Source: Paenibacillus sp. BIC5C1 (lineage in GTDB: Bacteria > Bacillota > Bacilli > Paenibacillales > Paenibacillaceae). From it: 64,000 nt of DNA. Under the pieces are notes generated by a model. It worked only from the letters and a program-made list of their open reading frames with translations. It did no database searches and was not told the origin of the DNA. The DNA lies in assembly GCF_032399705.1 (NCBI RefSeq), contig NZ_CP135922.1, positions 2,914,001-2,978,000 on the forward strand, given 5' to 3'. The translations under genes were made by a program, and so were the position numbers. This document shows positions 8,217 to 16,448 of this stretch, piece by piece (position 1 is the stretch's first letter; every line of letters starts with the position of its first letter).

Positions 8217-10757
8217 ATGCCCGAATCGAAGTCCAAGAAAGAAAATAATTTGCTTAACCGTACATTGCTCAATCAGGGTACGTACACCAATGATCCAATT
8301 GATCTAAACAATTGCGACAAAGAACCTATTCATATCCCCGGCTTCATTCAACCTCATGGTGTGCTCTTGGCTGTGAGCACCAACAATATACCGACTATTG
8401 TACAATGCAGCCAAAATACGGAGGAACATCTCGGTCTTTCTACGCAAGAGGTGCTGGGCCTTCCACTCGAACATCTGATTGGCAAGGATAATATAAGGCA
8501 GGTACTGGCACGCACCTTCAGTGCATCTGTAACATCAGACCTGCAATATATGGATCTTACGATTAACATATCTGGAAATGCTCAGGTCTTCACAACAGTC
8601 ATTCATGAGAGTGAAGGCCTGTTAATTTTGGAAATGGAACCTTCCTATGAAAATGGAGATATGGAAGGTAATGATTTTGAGTGGATTTCCAGCTTCTTCA
8701 GCCGACTTAAAAGTACTGATAATCGGGTCGAGGCGAGTCAGATTGCTGCCGAGCAAGTGAAAGAAATGCTAGGCTATGATCGGGTCATGATCTATGAATT
8801 TGACGAACAATGGAATGGGAAGGTCATCGCTGAAGCGCGTGAGGAAGAGCTTGAACCTTTTCTCGGACACCATTACCCGGCGTCTGATATTCCCAAACAG
8901 GCACGGGAATTGTATCTGCGCAATTGGTTGCGCACCATCGTGAACGTGAATTATACACCTGTCGAGATCGTTCCCTTGCTTCAACCTTTGACGGGCAAAC
9001 CGCTTAATTTGAGCTTGTCGGTTCTGCGCAGTGTATCCCCTCTGCACATTGAGTATTTGCAGAACATGGGTGTTGGTGCAACCGTAACCATCTCTCTGAT
9101 CCATGACAACCAGCTGTGGGGCCTGATTACATGTCATCACTATTCAGCCAGATATATACCCCATCGTGTTCGTAACTTGTGTAACTTCCTGGGTTCCTTC
9201 TTCTCAAGTGAACTGTTTCAACGTCAGCAGCTGGATGAATATCAAGCTGAGATCAGGTCACGTGAAGCGGCTACCCAAATTGCTAATATTTTTATTGGGA
9301 ATACAAGTCCAGCGAGGATTATTGAAGAATTGCAGGGCGAAGAGCAGACCTTACTGAGTCTTATGGATGCTTCGGGAGCTGCGATCTGTTATCAGGACAA
9401 GCTGCTATTATATGGCGATACGCCGACACGGGAGCAAGTACGCGAATTGGCAGCATGGCTGGCGGGCAAATCGGAAGATTACAGTTATCATACTTCCAAG
9501 CTGAGTTTGGAGTATGATCCTGCCCAAGCTTACAAGGAAAAAGCATCGGGTATTGTTTATGTTGCCATATCCCCTGGGCAGCATCATTACATCATCTGGT
9601 TCCGCCCTGAGGTGGTTCAGCTTGTGGATTGGGCAGGTGATCCAGCCAAAGCGGTGATCAAAACCGATGATGGCATGCGTTTGTCTCCACGAAAATCCTT
9701 CGAGAAATGGAGAGAGGTCGTACAATCCACCTCTTATCCTTGGACAACGAAGGAGCTGAATGTGCTGCCATTGCTCAAAAGCATCGTACGCCGTCAGACA
9801 GAGAACCAACTGGTTCAGGCAGAGGAGCAGGCATTGCAGAACGCACGTATTTTGCGGCAAAATGAACAGCGCTACTTGCAGTTGATGGAGTTTTCACCGG
9901 TTGCCTTTTTTACGTTGACGGATGGATTCATCATTTATTGCAATAACAAGGCAGCTGAACTGCTTGGTTATGAAAGTTCCAAAGCTCTCATCGGCAAGGA
10001 TTTCAGGGGATTTGTGCCTGACAAGACGAGAACGATTTTGCAGCAAAATCTGGAGGAACTGAATCTCAACAATACGCGTTTGTTTACCAACCAGGCATAC
10101 TTCATCACAGCAACTGGCATGTCCTTACTGCTTGAGATTACACTGGCTTCTGTTACACATGCTGGCAAACCATCTGTGATGGTTCTTCTTAACAGTGGGA
10201 CATCTCATCCTGATCAGGAACATTATACGGAGACAACAAGTCAACTCCAGAACTATCTCAACACAGATCCGTTAACAGACATGCCGCTTCAGACCATATT
10301 CCAATCCCAGCTTCAGGATGATTGGAATGAATGTTTGCAAGAGAAATGCAGTTTGGGACTGTTTATTATAGATATCGATGATTTCCGTTCATATAATGCA
10401 TCTTATGGACTTCAAGGTGGCGATCTGTGCCTGCAGTGGATTGGAGAAGTGCTGACGGTGGTCAGTGAACAGAATGATGGCGTCATCTCCCGCCTTCGGG
10501 GAGGAACCTTCATGTTGAAACTGAAGAATGCAACATCGGAACGTTCAGCGGAGCTTGCCGAAGAAATCAGACAACATGTGCTTGCACTTCAAATTCAGAG
10601 TGATCTGTCCAGTCCAAGTGAAGTGGTCACGGTTAGCGTTGGCGGTTCGGTAATGGTTCCTGAAGAGACGCTGATGGTGTCGAATCTGATTGAAAAAGCC
10701 AGCCTAGCCCTTGCTCAAGCCAAGAGTGACGGGAAAAATCGGGCTATCATGGTATGA
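8217..10757 (+). CDS. bphP: Bacteriophytochrome, PAS-GAF-PHY-PAS with degenerate GGDEF
   Basis: Red/far-red photoreceptor of 846 residues. The biliverdin-attaching cysteine is Cys33 (NNCDKEPIHIPGFIQPHG). The GAF domain (about 165-335) keeps the chromophore motif YPASDIPKQ, and the PHY tongue keeps SPRKSF (about 490). A second PAS (about 560-670, FFTLTDGFIIYCNNKAAELLG) leads into a diguanylate-cyclase-like domain (about 690-846). The first metal Asp region is present (FIIDIDDFRSYN), but the signature is RGGTF (761-765) instead of GGDEF/GGEEF, so cyclase activity is doubtful. There is no histidine kinase or EAL domain. GAGAGGGGA precedes the ATG at rather wide spacing. It is co-transcribed with the heme oxygenase. 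Confidence 0.93.
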   Translation: MPESKSKKENNLLNRTLLNQGTYTNDPIDLNNCDKEPIHIPGFIQPHGVLLAVSTNNIPTIVQCSQNTEEHLGLSTQEVLGLPLEHLIGKDNIRQVLARTFSASVTSDLQYMDLTINISGNAQVFTTVIHESEGLLILEMEPSYENGDMEGNDFEWISSFFSRLKSTDNRVEASQIAAEQVKEMLGYDRVMIYEFDEQWNGKVIAEAREEELEPFLGHHYPASDIPKQARELYLRNWLRTIVNVNYTPVEIVPLLQPLTGKPLNLSLSVLRSVSPLHIEYLQNMGVGATVTISLIHDNQLWGLITCHHYSARYIPHRVRNLCNFLGSFFSSELFQRQQLDEYQAEIRSREAATQIANIFIGNTSPARIIEELQGEEQTLLSLMDASGAAICYQDKLLLYGDTPTREQVRELAAWLAGKSEDYSYHTSKLSLEYDPAQAYKEKASGIVYVAISPGQHHYIIWFRPEVVQLVDWAGDPAKAVIKTDDGMRLSPRKSFEKWREVVQSTSYPWTTKELNVLPLLKSIVRRQTENQLVQAEEQALQNARILRQNEQRYLQLMEFSPVAFFTLTDGFIIYCNNKAAELLGYESSKALIGKDFRGFVPDKTRTILQQNLEELNLNNTRLFTNQAYFITATGMSLLLEITLASVTHAGKPSVMVLLNSGTSHPDQEHYTETTSQLQNYLNTDPLTDMPLQTIFQSQLQDDWNECLQEKCSLGLFIIDIDDFRSYNASYGLQGGDLCLQWIGEVLTVVSEQNDGVISRLRGGTFMLKLKNATSERSAELAEEIRQHVLALQIQSDLSSPSEVVTVSVGGSVMVPEETLMVSNLIEKASLALAQAKSDGKNRAIMV

Positions 10758-10810
10758 TATAAGGTTGTACTAACCTTGCTGTAAAGGATGAAGCAAAATG
10801 GTATAGTGGG

Positions 10811-10857
10811 AAGGCATTTAAACTGGATATCAGTTTGAATGTCTTTCTTTTTTCTGT
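10811..10857 (+). terminator. Terminator after the phytochrome gene
   Basis: AAGGCATTTAAACTG pairs with CAGTTTGAATGTCTTT across a GATAT loop, with some G-T pairs, followed by CTTTTTTC. Confidence 0.85.
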
Positions 10858-10901
10858 TAATAAGGAAACTATTATTTTCATCACCGCAGGCCCAGGACAA
10901 G

Positions 10902-10910
10902 TGTTATAAT
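10902..10910 (+). promoter_or_regulatory. Extended -10 promoter element before the TerB/BREX-ATPase/helicase operon
   Basis: TGTTATAAT matches the TGnTATAAT extended -10 consensus. It overlaps the first possible ATG of the next gene (10909), so if it is used, translation must start further downstream. No good -35 box is seen. Confidence 0.45.
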
Positions 10911-12552
10911 GAACAATATGGATACACTTGTTCGTATTCACACGTGGAGGACGGTGAAACGGAATTCAATGAAAGAGGATTCAAGACAACTGGAGTTTAT
11001 AGAGATAGATCTGTGCGAAGAACCCATAATAGCGGCAGTCCCGGTTCCTGATCGTTCAACGATTGTCCGTGCTGATTTTGATATAAAATTACCTGGTGGC
11101 ATATTGTCTTCGGAGAAAAGGTTTGTAGAGGAAGCAAGGCAACTCATTGAAGTGGAAGGGGAGCAGGCTCCCTGGGTTCCTTTTATGAGTTATTGGCCGA
11201 CCTATGGTGTAATGAACGAACCCCAGCGCAAGTGGTATATGTATTGGAGGACTGAAGTCCGGCAAGGCCGTTTCCCTGACACGGATCTGTCCTATCTGTT
11301 TGTGCATATTTATGAGCTGATTAACGGAATTGGTTGGCAGGAACCACAGGCAGGCTACGAGCAATTAAAACAACTATGGATGAACTATCGTGAACGGCTT
11401 CCGCAGTTGGATATGTACATGCAGGAATGGATTATTGATTATGATCTCGTACATGAGTTGAACATGTCATTATCCGAGATAGTGGAGCTTTCGAGTGGTT
11501 TTTTGCCACCGGAGATTCTGGATATGGAGTTGCAACGGCTCTTGAGCAGCAATATATCGGAAATCTCGCTGAAGTTGTTACAAAGATATTATGACTACGA
11601 CATTACGCTCAGCAAATTTTACAGGGATGGCGGCATGAAGGTTCTGGAACAATACATTCCCCGAGTCATGGCTTTGTTGGATTCTTATCTGCTGCGTACA
11701 CGCAAGGTCGGCATATTGGATCAGTTTGAGCTAAATCATGAGAGAGTTATCGAACGTACGCTGTTTCGAAAAGCCGTATATGATGAATCCATTTATGGAA
11801 AATCGGTTCGAATAACATATGTTCCGATTGGAGAGCATGCAGATTTTATTCAGTTTGTAACTCGAGTTTTTCGATGCACGGAAAATAAATGCCGTGAACT
11901 GCTCGGTTTCAGAGGGCGACTTCGTGGAAAGACCCTTGAACCAGAGCTAGCAAACGTGATTGAACGTTACCTGGACAAGGCCTTTGCAGTCGAGAAAGTA
12001 CCAGTAGTGGAGCAACCGATAGTCCGAATTGATGCGGGGAAACTTGCATCGCTGCAACAGGAAAGCGAATATGTGCGCAGAGCACTCATGATCGAGGAAA
12101 ATCATATCACCGAAGATGAAGATGCGAACAATGTGACTAGCCAAGCGCCTATGGCCATTCATTATTCAACGGATGAAGCTGAAAGAGCTGAGGAGTCTAA
12201 CCAATCGGAGGTTGGCTTTGAGGGAGCGCTTGAAACTGACGGAGTCCAAGAAAACGGGAATAACGAGCCAATATCATTACAATGGGAGGCGGATTTTTCT
12301 GCTGACTTGGATGAAGAGTGGTTACAGTTCTCTGAAATGCTATCTCCGCAGCATGTACAGGCAATTTATGCCTTGCTTGGTGTCAAACCGGATACGGAGC
12401 TGATGCGGGTGGCTGAGCAATATGGAACGATGCCTGCACTCCTGTTGGATGAAATTAATGATGTGGCCATGGAAACGATTGTTGACCTTCTCATTGATGG
12501 TGATCGTATAGTTTCGGATTATATGAATGTGTTTGAACATGTGAAGAGGTGA
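10909..12552 (+). CDS. TerB N-terminal and TerB C-terminal domain protein
   Basis: First gene of a three-gene operon. Residues about 75-250 match the TerB-N domain pattern (VPFMSYWPTYGVMNEPQRKWYMYWRTEVRQG, split here as PFMSYWPTYGVMNE and WYMYWRTEVRQG; DLSYLFVHIYELING). The C-terminal 175 residues, after an acidic linker, match TerB-C (AGKLASLQQESEYVRRAL, LSPQHVQAIYALLG). TerB-N/C proteins are known from tellurite-resistance-associated and phage-defence-type loci; no catalytic site is seen. The start is uncertain: ATG 10909 overlaps a -10 element, GTG 10954 is only 3 bases after GGAGG, and ATG 10969 is 18 bases after it. The next gene begins 7 bp after the stop. Confidence 0.82.
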   Translation: MNNMDTLVRIHTWRTVKRNSMKEDSRQLEFIEIDLCEEPIIAAVPVPDRSTIVRADFDIKLPGGILSSEKRFVEEARQLIEVEGEQAPWVPFMSYWPTYGVMNEPQRKWYMYWRTEVRQGRFPDTDLSYLFVHIYELINGIGWQEPQAGYEQLKQLWMNYRERLPQLDMYMQEWIIDYDLVHELNMSLSEIVELSSGFLPPEILDMELQRLLSSNISEISLKLLQRYYDYDITLSKFYRDGGMKVLEQYIPRVMALLDSYLLRTRKVGILDQFELNHERVIERTLFRKAVYDESIYGKSVRITYVPIGEHADFIQFVTRVFRCTENKCRELLGFRGRLRGKTLEPELANVIERYLDKAFAVEKVPVVEQPIVRIDAGKLASLQQESEYVRRALMIEENHITEDEDANNVTSQAPMAIHYSTDEAERAEESNQSEVGFEGALETDGVQENGNNEPISLQWEADFSADLDEEWLQFSEMLSPQHVQAIYALLGVKPDTELMRVAEQYGTMPALLLDEINDVAMETIVDLLIDGDRIVSDYMNVFEHVKR

Positions 12553-12559
12553 TTAGGCA

Positions 12560-13900
12560 GTGGCAGAACTTAAAATACCGAAGCGGCTGACTACCGCACT
12601 AGTGAATTCGTTGACCGCGGGCGTTGTGCCACGAATCGGACTGGAGCAGATTGCAGTTGGTCGGAAGTCTGAAGTGGACGCGATTTTGCGAGATATGGAC
12701 AATATTGCAGAAGGCGGGGCAGCGTTTAAGCTTATTACAGGGAGGTATGGGAGCGGGAAAAGTTTTCTGTTGCAGATGATTCGTAACTATGCGATGGATC
12801 GGGAATTCGTGGTGGCGGACGGTGACTTGTCACCTGAGCGCAGACTGGTGGGAACCAAAGGTCAGGGGCTCGCAACCTATCGTGAGCTGATGACTCGTCT
12901 GTCTACTCGTACACGACCAGATGGCGGTGCACTGGAACCGATTTTGCAGAAGTGGATCGCTGGTCTTCAGCAGCAAGCGATGCAAAGTCAGGGATTGCGC
13001 CCGGATGATCCGGCTCTTCCTGCCGAAGTCGAGAAGCAGATCTATGCGGTGACAAACGAAATGCAGAATTTGGTGCATGGATTCGATTTTGCCAAGGTGT
13101 TGGCTTCGTACTGGAACGGCTATAAATTGGAGGATGATGACCGAAAACAGGCGGCGCTGCGCTGGTTGAGAGGGGAATTCGCAACCAAGACGGAAGCCAA
13201 GAAAGAGCTGGCTGTCGGCGTCATCATTGATGATGATAACTGGTATGACTACTTCAAATTATGGTCCGAATTTACGGCACGGATCGGTTACAAAGGACTG
13301 CTGTTGTTCATAGATGAAGCGGTTAATCTGTACAAAATTACAAACAGTATATCCCGGCAAAGCAACTACGAGAAGTTGCTTACCATGTTCAATGATACGA
13401 TGCAGGGCAAAGCAGAACACCTCGGCATTTTTGTGGGCGGTACACCACAATTCGTGGAGGATGAAAGACGCGGACTATTCAGTTATGAAGCACTTCGCTC
13501 CAGACTCATCGATGGGCGCTATGCAGCAAGAGAATACGCGAATTATACCGGACCGATCTTGAAACTTTCAATGTTGTCCCATGAAGAGATTTTGATTCTT
13601 TTGCAGAAGCTGCGTCAGATTCATGCTCTGCATTTTGGATATACTGCAAGTCTAACGGATGAGGATTTAGTTGATTTTATGCAAACAGCGGTCAACCGGC
13701 TCGGCGCGGATGAATTACTGACCACACGTGAAGTGGTGCGGGACTTCATGGATGTGTTGCATACGCTCCATCAGAATCCCGAAGTAACCTATGCTCAATT
13801 GCTTGGTGAGCGAGCAGTCAAACCGCAGGAAGCAGGGAAAGGAATGGATTCATCATCTGCTGATGATCTGGATGATTTTCTGGCGGAGTTTGAATTATGA
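12560..13900 (+). CDS. BREX-type (DUF2791/BrxD-like) P-loop ATPase
   Basis: 446-residue cytoplasmic ATPase. Walker A is GRYGSGKSF (about residue 60) and Walker B is GLLLFIDEAVNLY (about 248). Residues around LGIFVGGTPQFVEDERRGL match the family found as BrxD in type 2 BREX/Pgl phage-defence loci. The start is GTG at 12560, after GAAGAGGTGATTAGGCA. It lies 7 bp after the TerB-N/C gene and overlaps the helicase gene by ATGA, so translation of the three is coupled. Neither PglX methylase nor PglZ phosphatase is nearby, so this is not a complete BREX locus. Confidence 0.85.
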   Translation: MAELKIPKRLTTALVNSLTAGVVPRIGLEQIAVGRKSEVDAILRDMDNIAEGGAAFKLITGRYGSGKSFLLQMIRNYAMDREFVVADGDLSPERRLVGTKGQGLATYRELMTRLSTRTRPDGGALEPILQKWIAGLQQQAMQSQGLRPDDPALPAEVEKQIYAVTNEMQNLVHGFDFAKVLASYWNGYKLEDDDRKQAALRWLRGEFATKTEAKKELAVGVIIDDDNWYDYFKLWSEFTARIGYKGLLLFIDEAVNLYKITNSISRQSNYEKLLTMFNDTMQGKAEHLGIFVGGTPQFVEDERRGLFSYEALRSRLIDGRYAAREYANYTGPILKLSMLSHEEILILLQKLRQIHALHFGYTASLTDEDLVDFMQTAVNRLGADELLTTREVVRDFMDVLHTLHQNPEVTYAQLLGERAVKPQEAGKGMDSSSADDLDDFLAEFEL

Positions 13901-16110
13901 GTGAGAACCCTTTCTATCGACTGGCTCCTTTTGTACAGGAATTTATTTATAAAAAACGATGGGAATCCCTTCGGCCTGCACAGATTGAAGCGTGCAACAT
14001 TTGTTTTCATACCGCGCATCATATGCTGATTGCAGCAGGCACTGCCTCCGGCAAGACGGAGGCGGCTTTTTTTCCAGCACTAACCGAGCTGCATGAACGG
14101 CCCTCCAAATCCGTGGGTATCTTGTACATCGGGCCGCTTAAGGCACTGATTAATGACCAATTCGAGCGACTAAAGGACTTGTTGTCCGAGGGGAATATTC
14201 CGGTATGGCACTGGCATGGAGATGTGCCCCAGGCAGAGAAAACACGACTCATGCGAAGCCCCTCCGGTGTGCTTCAGATTACGCCTGAATCACTGGAAGG
14301 TCTGCTGATGAATCGTCCCAATGCCATTCCGGCATTATTTCATGATCTGCGGTATGTCATTATAGACGAGGTTCATGCATTCATGGGAGCGGATCGTGGC
14401 ATTCAGGTGTTGAGCGAGCTGGCGCGAATTGAACGTATGGCTGGATGTAAACCGAGAAGAGTGGGGTTATCTGCGACATTAAGTGATTATGATGCTGCTA
14501 CAGCCTGGCTCGCTGCTGGAACTAACCAGGGGGTGGATGTGGTTTCTTCCCCGGGTGGACGCAAGCTACGTCTAAGGGTGGAGCATTTTTCGTTCCCGGA
14601 TGCACGGGATGAAGAGCAGGCAGAACATCTGCATAATGCACGTAAAGTCTATTACGACTTCATCTATGAGAGTACACATCGCAAAAAAGCTTTGATATTC
14701 ACCAATAGTCGGACGGATGCAGAAGTCACTATACTTGAGATGCGGCGTGTCGCCGCACGGAGACAGGAGCGGGATGTATTCCATGTTCATCATGGGAGCA
14801 TATCCGCGATGCTGAGAGAAGAGACCGAAGCCGCCTTACGAACCGGATCAGGGCCAGCAGTAGCTGCGGCTACCGTAACGTTGGAACTGGGGATTGACCT
14901 GGGTGAACTGGAGCGGGTTGTACAGCTTGGAGCACCTTATAGTGCATCGAGTTTTGTTCAGCGCCTTGGAAGGTCAGGCAGGCGTGAGGATATGGCTTCC
15001 GAGATGCTATTTGTATGTCCGGAAGAAGAGGATGAGGAAGCTCAATTGCCTGCTCGAATGCCATGGACACTCATGCGAGCGATTGCTGTTATTGAACTGT
15101 ATGTAAAGAGCAAGTGGGTTGAACCACTTGAGGCCCGTAAGATGCCGATGGGGGTGCTCTACCATCAGACGATGAGCATGCTGAAAAGCATGGGGGAGGC
15201 TGAACCCAAAGAATTGGCTGAGGCTATACTTTCGCTCGCACCATTCGCGCAGATTCGTGCAGATCAATATCAGCTTTTTCTGAATTATCTGATTGAGACC
15301 GATCATCTGCAGTGGACTGAAGATCGAACGTTAATCATTGGGCTTACGGGTGAGAAAACCGTGAATAACTATCGCTTTTACGCGGTGTTCAAAGATGATG
15401 AAGAGCACAAAGTGCTGAACGGTTCCGAGGAGATCGGGTCGATTACAACCGTGCCGCCACCTGGATACTGTTTCTCTCTTGCCGGGAAACTGTGGAAAGT
15501 GGAAGAGGTCGATCATAAGCATAAATCTGTGTATGTGAAGGCGGCCAAAGGTAAAGTGGATACGTTGTGGCTGGGTGCGGGTGGGGACATTCACACGTCG
15601 GTTGTCCAGAAAATGCGTGAAGTACTTTCAGACACGGTGATATATCCCTACCTGTCACCGCAAGCGGTAAATCGATTGGAACGCGCCCGTCGACTTGCTC
15701 GTGAAAGTGGTTTACTGAAGCAGGTTGTCATTCCAGCTGGAGGAGATTCCTTGTATGTATTACCTTGGGTGGGAAGCAAATCTTTCCGCACACTGGAGCG
15801 TTTGATGAAGCAAAATTTGTCTGACAAGCTCGCCTTGCGATCTGTTGTACCTATGGAGCCATATTATTTTGTCGTGTCAGGCAAAGTGGATGGTCGTACA
15901 CTTTTGGCCGAGATCATGAGTGAATGTCGATCAGCAAAAGACGCATCTACGTTGCTTTCAGAAGATGAAGCGCCGTATCTTGGTAAATATGATGAATTCG
16001 TGGCTCCTCCATTGATCCGAGAGGCATTTGCAGTGGACGGATTGGATTTAAATGGTCTCAAAGAAGGATTGCAGCAAACGTTAACATGGGATTCTTCATC
16101 TGTGAAATGA
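13897..16110 (+). CDS. DEAD/DEAH-box superfamily II helicase, Lhr/BrxHI-like
   Basis: 737-residue ATP-dependent nucleic acid helicase. The motifs run in order: I GTASGKTEAAF (about residue 48), Ia GPLKALINDQ, II DEVH (about 160), III GLSATL (about 190), and in the second RecA domain TLELGIDLGE and VI QRLGRSGRR (about 355). A C-terminal region of about 350 residues lacks an obvious nuclease or zinc-binding motif. Its ATG overlaps the stop of the DUF2791 ATPase gene (ATGA). A DUF2791 ATPase next to a helicase of this type recalls brxD-brxHI of type 2 BREX; the TerB-N/C partner differs. Confidence 0.9.
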   Translation: MSENPFYRLAPFVQEFIYKKRWESLRPAQIEACNICFHTAHHMLIAAGTASGKTEAAFFPALTELHERPSKSVGILYIGPLKALINDQFERLKDLLSEGNIPVWHWHGDVPQAEKTRLMRSPSGVLQITPESLEGLLMNRPNAIPALFHDLRYVIIDEVHAFMGADRGIQVLSELARIERMAGCKPRRVGLSATLSDYDAATAWLAAGTNQGVDVVSSPGGRKLRLRVEHFSFPDARDEEQAEHLHNARKVYYDFIYESTHRKKALIFTNSRTDAEVTILEMRRVAARRQERDVFHVHHGSISAMLREETEAALRTGSGPAVAAATVTLELGIDLGELERVVQLGAPYSASSFVQRLGRSGRREDMASEMLFVCPEEEDEEAQLPARMPWTLMRAIAVIELYVKSKWVEPLEARKMPMGVLYHQTMSMLKSMGEAEPKELAEAILSLAPFAQIRADQYQLFLNYLIETDHLQWTEDRTLIIGLTGEKTVNNYRFYAVFKDDEEHKVLNGSEEIGSITTVPPPGYCFSLAGKLWKVEEVDHKHKSVYVKAAKGKVDTLWLGAGGDIHTSVVQKMREVLSDTVIYPYLSPQAVNRLERARRLARESGLLKQVVIPAGGDSLYVLPWVGSKSFRTLERLMKQNLSDKLALRSVVPMEPYYFVVSGKVDGRTLLAEIMSECRSAKDASTLLSEDEAPYLGKYDEFVAPPLIREAFAVDGLDLNGLKEGLQQTLTWDSSSVK

Positions 16111-16172
16111 CGTAATGACGCATGTTCTTTACCTTAAATTTGAATTAAAAAAATTTAAATTGTGAATCAGGG

Positions 16173-16201
16173 TTGACACCACCTCACCTCCCATGTAATA
16201 T
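16173..16201 (+). promoter_or_regulatory. SigA promoter driving the riboswitch-DMT transcript
   Basis: TTGACA (16173-16178) and TAATAT (16196-16201) are separated by 17 bases. The expected start near 16208 places the aptamer about 45 bases into the leader. Confidence 0.85.
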
Positions 16202-16252
16202 ATGAAAAGTCGTCACACACGAATCGCAAACAAAACAAGTGCATATTTCATT

Positions 16253-16326
16253 TCGTATAACCTCGCAGGCCGAAAGTGTACACAGGGCGAGGGTCTCTAC
16301 GGGAAGCCTATACTTCCTAACTACGA
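16253..16326 (+). promoter_or_regulatory. Purine-class riboswitch aptamer with enlarged L2
   Basis: P1 is TCGTA (16253-16257) with TACGA (16322-16326). J1/2 is TAA. P2 is CCTCGC (16261-16266) with GCGAGG (16287-16292). J2/3 is GTCTCTAC (16293-16300), matching the class consensus UNUCUAC. P3 is GGAAG (16302-16306) with CTTCC (16313-16317), and J3/1 is TAAC. The nucleotide equivalent to the specificity position 74 is C (16321), as in guanine-type members. L2 is 20 nt (16267-16286) instead of about 7-8 but keeps a terminal GG that can pair with CC in L3 (CCTATA). The ligand could be guanine, xanthine or a deoxyguanosine-type purine. Confidence 0.78.
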
Positions 16327-16370
16327 TGCCAGGGAATCATTGTATTCCTTGCTCGTAGTTAGGATTTTTG
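16315..16370 (+). terminator. Riboswitch-controlled terminator
   Basis: TCCTAACTACGA (16315-16326) pairs perfectly with TCGTAGTTAGGA (16353-16364), with an inner AGGGAAT/ATTCCTT helix, followed by TTTTTG. The 5' arm is the 3' side of aptamer helices P3 and P1, so ligand binding should prevent the terminator: an ON switch. Confidence 0.88.
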
Positions 16371-16448
16371 CATTTGGATGGTGTCTGTGACCTTGGCATG
16401 GATCAAACATGCGGACGCATTTTTCGATCATCAGGAGGTTTATCTACA

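Noticed and set aside
10909..16110. Complete BREX or Pgl locus
   Set aside because: Only the ATPase and helicase resemble BREX parts; no methylase, PglZ, BrxC/PglY or PglW is present nearby.
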